DNA from: Georgenia subflava | GTDB taxonomy: Bacteria > Actinomycetota > Actinomycetes > Actinomycetales > Actinomycetaceae | Reading direction: 5' to 3' | NCBI RefSeq assembly: GCF_009193155.1 | Contig: NZ_VUKD01000002.1 | Coordinates: 496,001 to 560,000, forward strand | DNA: 64,000 bases | Shown here: piece after piece, positions 1-9,044 of the stretch | Layout: the number at the start of each line of letters is the position of its first letter | Numbering within the stretch: position 1 is the first letter of the stretch | Made by a program: the position numbers and the translations under genes | The notes under the pieces: generated by a model | What the model was told of the DNA's origin: nothing | The model's database searches: none | What the model saw: the letters and a program-made list of their open reading frames with translations, nothing else

Positions 1-2
1 CG

Positions 3-782
3 CTGCGGGACACCACCGCGACGGTCGAGGCGATCCCGCTGATCGCCTCGTCGATCATGAGCAAGAAGATCGCCGAGGGCACCGACTCGCTGGTGCTCGA
101 CGTCAAGGTCGGGTCCGGCGCCTTCATGAAGGACCTGGAGCAGGCGGGCGAGCTCGCGCGGACCATGGTCGAGCTGGGGACGGACGCCGGGGTCCGCACG
201 GTGGCGCTCCTGACCGACATGTCGACGCCGCTCGGCCTGACCGCCGGCAACGCGCTGGAGGTTCGCGAGTCGGTCGAGGTCCTCGCCGGCGGCGGACCCG
301 AGGACGTCGTGGAGCTCACAGTCGCGCTCGCCCGGGAGATGCTCGATGCCGCCGGGCGGACCGACGCCGACCCAGCCGAGGCGCTCAAGGACGGCCGGGC
401 GATGGACGTGTGGCGCAGGATGATCGCCGCCCAGGGCGGTGACCCTGACGCCGACCTGCCGGTGGCCGAGCACACGGAGGACGTGGTGGCCGAGTCCGAC
501 GGGGTGCTCACGACGCTGGACGCCTACGACGTCGGTGTGGCCGCCTGGCGGCTGGGCGCCGGCCGCGGCCGCAAGGAGGACCCGGTGCAGGCCGTCGCCG
601 GCGTGGAGATCCACGCCAAGCCGGGGGAGCGGGTCACGGCCGGGCAGAAGCTGCTCACCCTGCACACGGCGACCCCGGAGCGGTTCGACCGGGCGAGGGA
701 CGCACTGAGCGGCGGCATCGTGATCGAGGCCGACGGCGCGGTGGAGAAGACCGGGATCGTGCTGGACCGGGTCGCCGGCTGA
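3..782 (+). CDS. deoA: Thymidine (pyrimidine-nucleoside) phosphorylase, C-terminal part, cut by window start
   Basis: The enzyme cleaves thymidine or deoxyuridine with phosphate to free base and 2-deoxyribose-1-phosphate in the cytoplasm. The frame is open from base 3 with no start, so the N-terminal part lies outside the window. The visible 259 residues begin in the conserved segment LRDTTATVEAIPLIASSIMS and continue with KKIAEGTDSLVLDVKVGSGA, the phosphate/substrate-binding region of the family. The C-terminal part has the alpha/beta domain ending (DPVQAVAGVEIHAKPGERV). DeoC, a phosphohexomutase and a purine nucleoside phosphorylase within 11 kb form a deoxynucleoside salvage neighbourhood. 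The identification is secure; DeoA versus the broader Pdp type cannot be split from this fragment. Confidence 0.95.
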   Translation: MRDTTATVEAIPLIASSIMSKKIAEGTDSLVLDVKVGSGAFMKDLEQAGELARTMVELGTDAGVRTVALLTDMSTPLGLTAGNALEVRESVEVLAGGGPEDVVELTVALAREMLDAAGRTDADPAEALKDGRAMDVWRRMIAAQGGDPDADLPVAEHTEDVVAESDGVLTTLDAYDVGVAAWRLGAGRGRKEDPVQAVAGVEIHAKPGERVTAGQKLLTLHTATPERFDRARDALSGGIVIEADGAVEKTGIVLDRVAG

Positions 783-806
783 CGCGACCTGCGGCAGCCT
801 GTGGGG

Positions 807-1691
807 ATGACCGAAGCACCTCTCGCAGGTGGCCGCGTGGCCGGCGACGCCCCGGCGCGCCACTGGCGGTCCCTGTCGCTCAGCACGCTGCTCGGCGCGC
901 TGACCCGGCCCGTGCGCACCCCGAAGCTGCTGACGGGCCGGATCCCGAAGGTCGGCGACGCGGCCGGTGCCGGTGCGCGGCAGGAGGCTGCGCCGTCGCC
1001 GTCGCCGCTGCCCGTCACCCTCGGTGGCGCGCCCGCCCGGCAGGTGGACCAGACCACGTGCGGCTCCGCAGTACTTCTCATGCTCGCCGCCACCGGCGAT
1101 CCGGTGCTGGCCCGTTGGCTCGAGGACGGCTCGCTGCCGTCGGACCTCCCGCCGCACCGGGTGCCGGTGGAGATTCCGCCCGGGGCGGCCGCAGCCGGGG
1201 CGGCGGATCGCCTCGCCGCCGCACAGCAGCACATCAAGTCGCGCACCGGTGCCCGGGCGCTCGGCCCGCTGGAGTGGCCCCCGGCCCTGGGCACGCCGCC
1301 GTGGACCGCCGCCCGCGAGGCGCGTTTCCCGAACGTGCGGTACCGCTCCGTACCCGTGGACGACGGCGGAGCAAAGGGGGCAGCGCTGCTCACCAGCGTC
1401 CACGGTGCGACGATGGCCGGCGTGCCGGTGCCGCTGTACACGGGCGGGGACCTGGGGCGCGGCGTGACCACTGCCGTGCCTCGGCACGTGGTGCTCGCGG
1501 TGCCGCCGCCGGCCGAGGCGCCCCACCGTGGCCACGACGAGGCCGGGAACCCGGTGCTGCACGTCTACGACCCGTCCGCGGCACGCGTGCACCGGGTCCC
1601 TGTCGCCGAGCTGCTGGACCGGCGCGATCCGCACCCGGCGCTGGGTGGTTGGAACCATGTCTGCTGGGTGCTGCTGCCGGTGCCGTTCTGA
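807..1691 (+). CDS. Hypothetical protein with C39-like cysteine peptidase features
   Basis: I do not recognise a named family. The 294-residue protein has a basic N-terminal tail, then QVDQTTCGSAVLLML with Cys85 preceded by a Gln, a His at about 227 in PRHVVLAV, and an Asp at about 255 in HVYDPSAA. Gln-Cys-His-Asp in this order with a 'beta-strand, Asp-Pro' segment is the arrangement of C39-like/papain-fold peptidases, so a cysteine peptidase or inactive relative is an inference. There is no signal peptide or membrane segment. I chose ATG 807 because a CAGCCT hexamer ends 6 nt before it, matching the leaderless pattern seen elsewhere here; GTG 801 is in frame and possible. It sits 25 bp after deoA. 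Confidence 0.6.
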   Translation: MTEAPLAGGRVAGDAPARHWRSLSLSTLLGALTRPVRTPKLLTGRIPKVGDAAGAGARQEAAPSPSPLPVTLGGAPARQVDQTTCGSAVLLMLAATGDPVLARWLEDGSLPSDLPPHRVPVEIPPGAAAAGAADRLAAAQQHIKSRTGARALGPLEWPPALGTPPWTAAREARFPNVRYRSVPVDDGGAKGAALLTSVHGATMAGVPVPLYTGGDLGRGVTTAVPRHVVLAVPPPAEAPHRGHDEAGNPVLHVYDPSAARVHRVPVAELLDRRDPHPALGGWNHVCWVLLPVPF

Positions 1692-1826
1692 TCGGCGTCG
1701 TGATCTGCGCCGGTCCGTGAGGTGCACCGCCTGGCCGCCTCGGTGCCGCCCCACACCGTGCCTTGCGCCGCCCCGGGTGCCGGGGCAGGCTGACAGCACG
1801 AGCCCGTGACGATCCGAGGAGGAGCC

Positions 1827-2057
1827 ATGAGCATGGAGCATCCTGAGAGCACCGCCGTCGAGCTTGACCCGGAGGCGCTCGGTGAGGAGCACCGCGCCGA
1901 CGAGGACCCCTCGGCCGCCCCTGAGGAGTACGAGCCCGAGCTCGAGATGGCCGACGCGACGCGTGAGGCCGACAGCGCGGACGTCGCCGAGCAGATCGCC
2001 GAGGTGCCCGGCGAGGACGACGAGGAGAGCGACGCGGAGGAGCAGGAGGCCTTCTGA
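1827..2057 (+). CDS. Small acidic hypothetical protein (76 aa)
   Basis: This 76-residue protein is extremely rich in Glu and Asp, with almost no hydrophobic core and no Cys, so it is probably disordered in solution. I do not recognise a family. The start is ATG 1827 because a perfect AGGAGG lies at 1817-1822, four bases upstream; an in-frame GTG at 1806 would put this ribosome binding site inside the gene. It lies alone between the C39-like gene and deoC. No function is suggested by sequence or context. Confidence 0.7.
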   Translation: MSMEHPESTAVELDPEALGEEHRADEDPSAAPEEYEPELEMADATREADSADVAEQIAEVPGEDDEESDAEEQEAF

Positions 2058-2108
2058 CCCCGCGACCTGGCGACGGGCGGATCGACGCCCCGCCGCGACC
2101 GCGGGAAG

Positions 2109-2144
2109 TAGGCTGAGTGACCTGGGCCACGAACGACCGTGGCC
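2109..2144 (+). promoter_or_regulatory. Possible deoC promoter and leader hairpin
   Basis: A TAGGCT hexamer at 2109-2114 is a reasonable actinobacterial -10 element. Just after the expected transcription start is a 7-bp perfect hairpin: GGCCACG at 2125-2131, a 6-nt loop and CGTGGCC at 2138-2144. This would give a leader of about 150 nt before deoC at 2274. I see no clear -35 element. Confidence 0.3.
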
Positions 2145-2273
2145 GCGGTTCCGGCTGCGGGCAGGCGGACGGTGGCGGCGTTGCCGCGACACCGTCCACG
2201 ACTGCGGGACGCCGGAGGGTGGACCAGACCGCCGGGGGCCAGACGGCTCGCCGGCGCAGACATGGAGAGAGCG

Positions 2274-3290
2274 ATGACGCTACAGACCGGTACCGCCGGG
2301 ACCTTGGCGCCGGCCGCCCGGGCGGTGCAGGTGCTCGGTTCCGAGCTGACCGAGAAGAGCCTGCGCCTGCATCTGGAGGGGCTGCCCGGGGTGGATGCGG
2401 TGGGCCTGGAGCAGCGTGCTGCCGGGCTCGGGACCCGGTCGATCAAGACGACGTCGAAGGCGTGGGCGATCGACAAGATCATCAGCCTGGTCGACCTGAC
2501 AACGCTGGAGGGTGCGGACACTCCTGGGAAGGTGCGTTCGTTGGTGGCCAAGGCGGTCACGCCGGACCCGACGGACCTGTCGACTCCGCGGCCCGCGGCG
2601 GTGTGCGTGTACGGCGACATGGTGCCTGCCGCCGTCGAGGCGCTCGGTCCGCTCAAGGGGCTCGACGCCGGCGGGGTCAACGTGGCCGCGGTGGCGACGG
2701 CGTTCCCGTCGGGACGGGCCTCGCGTCAGGTGAAGCTGGCCGACACCGCCGACGCGGTGGCCGCTGGGGCGGACGAGATCGACATGGTCATCGACCGGGG
2801 GGCGTTCCTGTCCGGGCGGTATGGGCAGGTGTTCGACGAGATCGTGGCGGTCAAGGAGGCGTGCCGGCGCCCGGACGGGAGCTACGCGCACCTGAAGGTC
2901 ATCCTCGAGACCGGTGAGCTGAACACCTACGACAATGTCCGTCGGGCGTCGTGGCTGGCGATCCTGGCGGGCGGGGACTTCATCAAGACCTCCACGGGCA
3001 AGGTGTCGCCGGCGGCGACGCTGCCGGTAACTCTGCTGATGCTGCAGGTGGTGCGGGACTGGTACCGCCTGTCCGGGGAGAGGATCGGCGTGAAGCCGGC
3101 GGGCGGGATCCGTACGTCCAAGGACGCGATCAAGTACGTCGTGACGGTGGCCGAGACGGTCGGGGAGGAGTGGCTGAGCCCGCACCTGTTCCGGTTCGGT
3201 GCCTCGAGCCTGCTCAACGACGTGCTGCTGCAGCGTCAGAAGCTGACCACGGGCCGCTACTCCGGCCCCGACTACGTCACGATCGACTGA
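2274..3290 (+). CDS. deoC: Deoxyribose-phosphate aldolase (long type)
   Basis: DeoC splits 2-deoxyribose-5-phosphate into acetaldehyde and glyceraldehyde-3-phosphate. The 338-residue protein has the TIM-barrel motifs of the family: DEIDMVIDRGAF (catalytic Asp), LKVILETGEL, the Schiff-base lysine in FIKTSTGK, and the late-barrel phosphate-binding VKPAGGIRT. It is longer than the roughly 220-260 aa short DeoC, with an N-terminal extension of about 75 residues, as in many actinobacterial and eukaryotic forms. ATG 2274 is preferred because GGAGAG lies four bases upstream at 2264-2269; ATG 2262 is in frame. The aldehyde dehydrogenase pair starting 12 bp downstream could consume the acetaldehyde produced. 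Confidence 0.95.
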   Translation: MTLQTGTAGTLAPAARAVQVLGSELTEKSLRLHLEGLPGVDAVGLEQRAAGLGTRSIKTTSKAWAIDKIISLVDLTTLEGADTPGKVRSLVAKAVTPDPTDLSTPRPAAVCVYGDMVPAAVEALGPLKGLDAGGVNVAAVATAFPSGRASRQVKLADTADAVAAGADEIDMVIDRGAFLSGRYGQVFDEIVAVKEACRRPDGSYAHLKVILETGELNTYDNVRRASWLAILAGGDFIKTSTGKVSPAATLPVTLLMLQVVRDWYRLSGERIGVKPAGGIRTSKDAIKYVVTVAETVGEEWLSPHLFRFGASSLLNDVLLQRQKLTTGRYSGPDYVTID

Positions 3291-3302
3291 GGGATATCGA
3301 CC

Positions 3303-4859
3303 ATGAGCTTTCTCGACTACGCGCCGGCTCCTGAGTCGACGGCGATCCTGAACCTGCGTGAGTCCTACGGCTTGTTCATCGACGGCGAGTTCGTCGACGG
3401 GCACGGTGACGGCTTCGCGACGATCTCGCCGGCGACGGAGCAGCACATCGCCACGGTCTCCAGCGCCGATGCCGCCGACGTCGACCGTGCGGTGGCGGCG
3501 GCGCGGCGGGCGTACGAGCGGACGTGGTCGCGGATGAGCGGGGCCGACCGCGGGAAGTACCTGTTCCGGATCGCGCGGCTGGTCCAGGAGCGCTCCCGCG
3601 AGCTGGCGGTGGCGGAGAGCCTGGACAACGGCAAGCCGATCAAGGAGAGCCGCGACGTCGACATCCCGCTGGTGGCGGCGTGGTTCTTCTACTACGCCGG
3701 CTGGGCGGACAAGCTCGACCACGCCGGGCTCGGGCCGGCGCCCCGGTCGCTGGGTGTCGCGGCGCAGGTGATCCCGTGGAACTTCCCGCTGATGATGCTG
3801 TCGTGGAAGATCGCGCCGGCGCTGGCCGCTGGCAACACGGTGGTGCTCAAGCCCGCCGAGACGACGCCGCTGACGGCGCTGCTGTTCGCCGAGATCCTCC
3901 AGCAGGCCGACCTGCCGCCCGGGGTGGTCAACATCATCACCGGGGCGGGCGGGACCGGTGAGCTGCTCGTGAACCACGACGACGTCAACAAGGTCGCCTT
4001 CACCGGTTCGACGGCGGTGGGTCGGGCTATCGCGCGGTCGGTCGCGGGGACCGATAAGAAGGTGACCCTCGAGCTGGGCGGGAAGGCGGCGAACATCGTC
4101 TTCGACGACGCCCCGATCGACCAGGCCGTCGAGGGGATCGTCAACGGGATCTTCTTCAACCAGGGGCACGTGTGCTGCGCCGGGTCCCGGCTGCTGGTGC
4201 AGGAGAACATCCACGACGAGGTCGTCGACCGGCTCAAGGACCGTATGTCGACGCTTCGGCTGGGTGACCCGCTGGACAAGAACACCGACATCGGTGCGAT
4301 CAACTCGGCCGAGCAGCTTCAGCGGATCCGCACCCTGTCCCAGGTGGGGGAGGACGAGGGGGCGGAGCGGTGGAGCGTGCCGTGCGAGATCCCGCGGTCG
4401 GGGTTCTGGTACGCGCCGACGATCTTCACCGGGGTCTCCACCAGCCACCGCATCGCGCGGGACGAGATCTTCGGCCCGGTCCTTTCCGTGCTGACGTTCC
4501 GCACGCCGGACGAGGCGATCAAGAAGGCGAACAACACCCCGTACGGTCTCTCGGCCGGGATCTGGACCGAGAAGGGCAGCCGGATCCTCGCCGTCGCCGA
4601 CAAGCTCCGCGCTGGTGTGGTCTGGGCGAACACGTTCAACAAGTTCGATCCCTCGTCGCCGTTCGGCGGGTACAAGGAGTCCGGCTACGGGCGTGAGGGC
4701 GGCCGGCACGGGCTGGCGGCCTACCTCGAGCCGGGCGGGCGTGCGCCGGGGTTGGAGCAGGCACCGGCACGTGACCGGAGGAGCATCACGAAGGCGGCCG
4801 ACGCAGCGCGGCAATCCACCACGACCCGGCGCTCCGCCGCCAAGAAGGGGGCCAAGTGA
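3303..4859 (+). CDS. Aldehyde dehydrogenase, catalytic partner of an ALDH16-like pair
   Basis: This is an NAD(P)-dependent aldehyde dehydrogenase of 518 residues. It has the cofactor and substrate segments in order: IPWNFPLMMLSWKIAPALAA, the Rossmann-loop FTGSTAVGR, the general-base Glu in LELGGK, and the catalytic cysteine in FFNQGHVCCAGSRLLVQ. The C-terminus carries a Lys/Ala-rich tail of about 40 residues beyond the ALDH fold. GAGGGA precedes the ATG by 8 nt. Its stop overlaps the next start (TGATG), so the two ALDH genes are translationally coupled. Position directly after deoC suggests oxidation of acetaldehyde from deoxyribose breakdown; this is inference. Confidence 0.93.
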   Translation: MSFLDYAPAPESTAILNLRESYGLFIDGEFVDGHGDGFATISPATEQHIATVSSADAADVDRAVAAARRAYERTWSRMSGADRGKYLFRIARLVQERSRELAVAESLDNGKPIKESRDVDIPLVAAWFFYYAGWADKLDHAGLGPAPRSLGVAAQVIPWNFPLMMLSWKIAPALAAGNTVVLKPAETTPLTALLFAEILQQADLPPGVVNIITGAGGTGELLVNHDDVNKVAFTGSTAVGRAIARSVAGTDKKVTLELGGKAANIVFDDAPIDQAVEGIVNGIFFNQGHVCCAGSRLLVQENIHDEVVDRLKDRMSTLRLGDPLDKNTDIGAINSAEQLQRIRTLSQVGEDEGAERWSVPCEIPRSGFWYAPTIFTGVSTSHRIARDEIFGPVLSVLTFRTPDEAIKKANNTPYGLSAGIWTEKGSRILAVADKLRAGVVWANTFNKFDPSSPFGGYKESGYGREGGRHGLAAYLEPGGRAPGLEQAPARDRRSITKAADAARQSTTTRRSAAKKGAK

Positions 4860-5713
4860 TGTCGCGTCTCGCCATCCCCAAGACCTACAAGCTGTACGTG
4901 GGCGGGAAGTTTCCGCGGTCGGAGAGCGGTCGTAGCTACGAGGTCGCCGCGAAGGACGGCGCGTTTCTTGCCAACGCGGCCAAGGCGAGCCGCAAGGACG
5001 CCCGTGATGCGGTCCGCGCCGCGCGCACGGCGCTGTCGGGGTGGGCGGGTGCGACGGCGTACAACCGCGGCCAGGTGCTGTACCGCATCGCCGAGTTGCT
5101 GGAAGGGCGACGGGCGCAGTTCGTCGAGGAGATCCAGCAGGTCGAGGGCGCGACGGCGGCCGCGGCCGGCGCGCAGGTCGACGCCGCCATCGATGTGTGG
5201 GTCTGGTACGCGGGCTGGGTCGACAAGTACGTGCAGGTGGCCGGCAACGGAAACCCGGTCGCGGGTCCCTACTTCAACATCTCCACGCCCGAACCGACGG
5301 GCGTGGTCGCGATCGTCGCGCCGCAGGAGTCATCGCTGCTGGGACTGGTTTCCGTGGTGGCCCCTGCGCTGGTGCCGGGCAACACGGTTGTCGTGGTGGC
5401 CAGCGAATCAGCTCCGCTGAGCGCCATCAGCCTCTCGGAGGTGCTGGCGACGTCCGACGTGCCGGGCGGTGTGGTCAACGTCCTCACCGGCTCGCCGGCG
5501 GAGATCGCGCCATGGCTGGCGGCGCACGCCGACGTCAACGCTGTCGACCTCGCCGGAGCCGGTGCGCTGGACTGGGTGGACCTGCAGGTCACGGCTGCCG
5601 AGACGCTCAAGCGGGTACTGCAGCCCGAGACCGGTGTCCCTGCACCATCGCTCGAGCGCATCACCGCCTTCACCGAGACCAAGACCGTCTGGCACCCCAA
5701 GGGCATGATCTGA
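4859..5713 (+). CDS. Truncated aldehyde dehydrogenase-like protein lacking the catalytic half
   Basis: The 284-residue product aligns by eye with the N-terminal, cofactor-binding half of aldehyde dehydrogenases. Visible are KLYVGGKFPRSESGRSYEV, YNRGQVLYRIAELLEGRR, EPTGVVAIVAPQ and LVPGNTVVVVASE. It stops before the catalytic Cys region and has no ELGGK, so it should not be an active dehydrogenase alone. ATG 4859 overlaps the upstream TGA; GTG 4856 is also possible. Together the pair encodes about 802 residues, the length and layout of ALDH16 (catalytic ALDH followed by a truncated ALDH domain). I infer that it is a structural partner of the upstream enzyme rather than a decayed gene. Confidence 0.88.
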   Translation: MSRLAIPKTYKLYVGGKFPRSESGRSYEVAAKDGAFLANAAKASRKDARDAVRAARTALSGWAGATAYNRGQVLYRIAELLEGRRAQFVEEIQQVEGATAAAAGAQVDAAIDVWVWYAGWVDKYVQVAGNGNPVAGPYFNISTPEPTGVVAIVAPQESSLLGLVSVVAPALVPGNTVVVVASESAPLSAISLSEVLATSDVPGGVVNVLTGSPAEIAPWLAAHADVNAVDLAGAGALDWVDLQVTAAETLKRVLQPETGVPAPSLERITAFTETKTVWHPKGMI

Positions 5714-5790
5714 CGGACGGCGGGTCATCTACCCGTGGCGCCATGTGTGCAGCTGTGAACTGACGCCAAGACCGGCCGGGGTCCGGGCGA

Positions 5791-8524
5791 TCAGAACGGT
5801 GGCGGGTCGCCTTCCTCGGCGTCGCGGCCCGTCCAGGGATCGTGGGAGCGCCCGGGAGCAGCGGCGGTGTCCGAGCCGTTCGCCGTCGAGTCGGCGCGGC
5901 TCGGAACTGCCGACCTCCGTCGGGCGGGGAGCATGGTGATGGTGCCGTCGCTCTCGCGTCGGTAGACGTGGCCGGTGGGTGTGGTCCATTCGAAGATGCC
6001 GGGCTGTGGTTGGACGACGGTGAAGGCACCGACGGTCTTGAGGGTGTGGTCGCGGGTGCACAGCGGTCCGTGGTTGGTGTCGGCGGTGTGCCCGCCCTGG
6101 GACCACGGGATCGTGTGGTCGATCTGGCAGCGCTGGGCCGGGACCGAGCAACCCGGCAGCACACAGGTGGTGTCGCGTAGACGGACGTGCTCTTGGAGGT
6201 CCTCGGGAGGCCGGTACCTGGTGCGGCCATGGTCCAGGACGGTCCCGGTGACGGGGTCGGTGATCAGGCGCCGCCAGGTGCCGCCGGCGGCCAGGGCGCG
6301 GGCGACGTCGCCGGTGATCGGTCCGTAGCCGTGCAGGACCGCGACCTCGGGAAGGGGGCCGTCGGGCGGCTCGGTGGCAATGGCCGGGCCCTCGCCGCGG
6401 TCGCGCCCGTCGACCAACCCGCCGCTGGCGCTGCTGCCGCAGGTGCAGCTGTGGCCGTCGCTGGCGCTGCTGGCGTCGCCCGGGCCGGTGTCGTCGTCGG
6501 TCGTGGCGTTCTGGCCGGCGAGGAGGACGTTGAGGGGGACGGTGACCTTGATCTGGGTGTGGGTGGTGGCCGGGCTGCCGCACCGCATCGCTTCGCCGGT
6601 CTGGAGGAAGGGCCACCACGGCGGCACCACGTCACCGTGCGTCGGCGGGCCGGTGCTCTCGGGCTCGTCAACGTGCCCGTCGGGCGGTTGACCGGCTACC
6701 GGTTCGGCGTCGGCGTCCTCAACCGGGGGCCGTGGTGGCCAGGTGGGCACAGCTGTCCCCTCAGACCCCGGTCCTGGCCTGTCCGCGACGGCTGTGCGCC
6801 CGGACCCGGGGCTCTGCCCGGTCTCCTCAGTGTCGGGAGGACTGCCGACAGCCCCCGCGCTGCCGGAGGCGTCACGGTCGGTGCCGCCTGGGGCGTCGGC
6901 GTCGACGGGCCTGTCGGAGGCTTGAGGTGGTGCGTCACCGGCTGGCGGGTCGACCGCGGCTGTCGGTGGCGGCGCCGGCGACGCGGCGGGCGGCAAGATC
7001 GTGCCGAGACCGGTCGCTGCGGAACTGGTCGGGCCGCTCCGGTCCGGGGCCGTCGTGGTGGCCTGGTGTGGTGGTGGGCCGGTCCAGCCGGTGTGGATGG
7101 TGCCGCGGGCCATGGCGGCCATGGCGTCGGCGCGTAGCTGGGACATGGTCCGGGTATCGCCGGCGGCCTTGGCGGTGGTCGCGATCGCGTCCAGGGCCAG
7201 GTCGACGGTGACACAGTCCTCGGCCGGCAGGACGGCGTAGAGGGAGGCCATGCCGTCGGGCAGGGCCTTGGTGTGGTTGACGTGCCGGCCCGCCCGGGCC
7301 CGGGCATGGCGGTCCTGGGCGTCTTCGGGGTCCACGGCGATCAGGGCCTTGTTCAGGTCGCGCTGAAGCTGGGAGGGGGTGCGCCCGTCGGCCTGGTGCA
7401 GGACCTCGGCCTCGACCTCCGCCGCCACCGGACCCGGGGCGTGGGCCAAGGTGGTGACGATCTTGGCCGCTTTGCGGAAGTCGATCGCCCCGGCCGCCAG
7501 CGCGGCACCGGTCTGGGTGAACGCCCGGGTCAGGCCGTGCCCGACGGTGACCAGGTCGCTGGCCTCGGTCCTGGAGATCGCCAGCCGCAGCGCGATCTCC
7601 TCCCCGGTCGCGTCGACCTTCTCCTTCAGTGACGGGTGGGCGAACGTGGTGGCCTTGTCCGCCAGGGTCGAGGCGGTCCGTGCTGCGGCGGCGGCGGCCC
7701 AGGCCTCGATCCGTTTGTACCCGGCCAGGACCTCCAGCGTCGCGAACCGGTCGATCTGGTCCTGGTCCACCCCGGCCAGCAGCGCGGCCAGGACCGGACC
7801 CGCTTTCGCCTGACCCAGCACGGTCAGGCTGATCCCGAGATTACGACCCGATTCGGCCTCGACCTGCGCGAAGACCTCCGTCAACGGCCGGTCCAGCACC
7901 CGCGACCACGACCCACCGACGTCGCATGTATCGGCGTCGCCGAGGTCGACCTCGATGACGGTGTCGGTGCTATCGCCGGCGGTGTCACGAACGGACGCGG
8001 TGTCTGGAGCGGCGGCGGTGTCATCGGCCGAAACGACTGCCACAGAATCAATGCCCTCGACCGCGGTCGGAGCAGGTGAGCCGGCAGAGCCGACACCGTC
8101 GACGGCATCGACGGAATGGGCGACATCAGGGGTAGCGATGGTGCCGGTATGGACGGCCCCAGCACCGGCGGCGGCGGCCGGTACCGGTCGGGTGGACCCC
8201 GCCGTCGTCGCGGAGCGGGTAGAACCGTTGGTCGTCGGCCAACGGGTCCGCGCTCGTGGGAGGCGGGCCGCCCGCCCCGTCGTCCTCCGGGCCGTCGAGG
8301 AGCACCTCAAGCGCCTCCAGCGCGGCCGGGTCGCCCTCGTCCGCCGCCCCGACCAGCCCCGCGAAACCCAGCCGGGACAGTCGCCGCGTACGCTCGACCC
8401 GTTCCTGCGCCGCGACCGCGAGCGCGAACTCACGCAGGTGCGAGCACGGGCGGCCACCGTAACCGTCCTGCTCGCAGCAGAACCCACCGGTGTCACCACC
8501 TTGCGAACCCGTCCACCTCGACAT
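5791..8524 (-). CDS. DUF222/13E12-type HNH endonuclease domain protein with an apparent frameshift near the 5' end
   Basis: The main frame carries a DUF222 domain (LDRPLTEVFAQVEAESGR, then LEVLAGYKRIEAWAAAAAAR). A long Pro/Ala/Asp-rich variable linker follows, then a C-terminal HNH nuclease with Cys pair CVLPGC, the HNH core CQIDHTIPWSQGG, a downstream Asn-His and CTRDH. These are the repetitive '13E12' proteins of actinobacteria, of unclear role. The main frame stays open to 8553, but its first 100 or so codons read as Arg/Ser/Thr-rich shadow sequence. The natural N-terminus appears in another frame from ATG 8524, which has a leaderless promoter. A +1 shift near the C-run at 8197-8200 would join both into about 910 residues. 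Otherwise the main frame restarts at an internal GTG near 8045. Confidence 0.8.
8126..8524 (-). CDS. 5' reading frame of the DUF222/HNH gene, or a separate 132-aa overlapping ORF
   Basis: This frame begins MSRWTGSQGGDTGGFCCEQD and continues with helical, well-composed sequence (HLREFALAVAAQERVERTRR, then LEALEVLLDG). It degenerates into Arg-rich residues after about codon 110, exactly where the neighbouring frame begins to look coding. The start ATG 8524 has TAGGTT six bases upstream. I favour it being the true N-terminus of the HNH gene, disrupted by a one-base difference. A short independent protein overlapping the HNH start is the alternative. Confidence 0.5.
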   Translation of the reverse strand: MSRWTGSQGGDTGGFCCEQDGYGGRPCSHLREFALAVAAQERVERTRRLSRLGFAGLVGAADEGDPAALEALEVLLDGPEDDGAGGPPPTSADPLADDQRFYPLRDDGGVHPTGTGRRRRCWGRPYRHHRYP

Positions 8525-8530
8525 GTATCG

Positions 8531-8536
8531 AACCTA
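8531..8536 (-). promoter_or_regulatory. Leaderless -10 element for the DUF222/HNH gene
   Basis: TAGGTT on the minus strand is followed by six bases and ATG 8524. This TANNNT-6-ATG spacing puts the transcription start at the A of the start codon, and it supports 8524 as the real 5' end of this locus. Confidence 0.5.
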
Positions 8537-8722
8537 TGTGCGGCCACTGACATTCGGGCCAGACCGGCATGAACCTGTGGATCTGGCCGTTCTCGTGACC
8601 GGAGACTGCGGAGACAGTCGCGAGTTTGGTGCCGGAGAGTGGAGGGACGTCAGACAGGGGGCCGGCAGTGGTGGCCGTCCGCCAGGGGGCCGGGAGGGAG
8701 GGCCGTCAGACAGGGGTGCCGG

Positions 8723-9044
8723 GAGTGAGTGGAACGTCAAAACTGCCGGAGGTGGTGACGACGTCCTGCCGTGGTGCCAGGGAGTGAGCGGAACGTAAGG
8801 ACTGCCGGGCGCGGTAGCGATGACCGGCCGGGGTGCGAGGGAGTGAGCGGAAGGTAAGGACTGCCGGGCGCGGTAGCGATGACCGGCCGGGGTGCGAGGG
8901 AGTGAGCGGAAGGTAAGGACTGCCGGGCGCGGTAGCGATGACCGGCCGGGGTGCGAGGGAGTGAGCGGAACGTCAGGGCTGCCGGGCGTGGTAGCGAGGT
9001 CCGGCAGGGGTGCCAGGGAGCGGGCGGAAGGTCAGCCAGGCGCG
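8723..9044. repeat. 59-bp tandem repeat array between convergent-side gene ends
   Basis: The core GAGTGAGCGGAAGGTAAGGA recurs at 8723, 8782, 8841, 8900, 8959 and 9018, an exact 59-bp period. The three central copies are nearly identical; the outer ones are diverged, and looser related sequence extends back to about 8630. Since 59 is not a multiple of three, the array cannot encode a protein repeat. It fills the space between the HNH gene start and the 3' end of the phosphohexomutase gene. No gene is visible in this 520-bp stretch. Confidence 0.9.

Noticed and set aside
8723-9044. CRISPR array
   Set aside because: The 59-bp units are contiguous and nearly identical along their full length, without unique spacers, and no cas gene is present.
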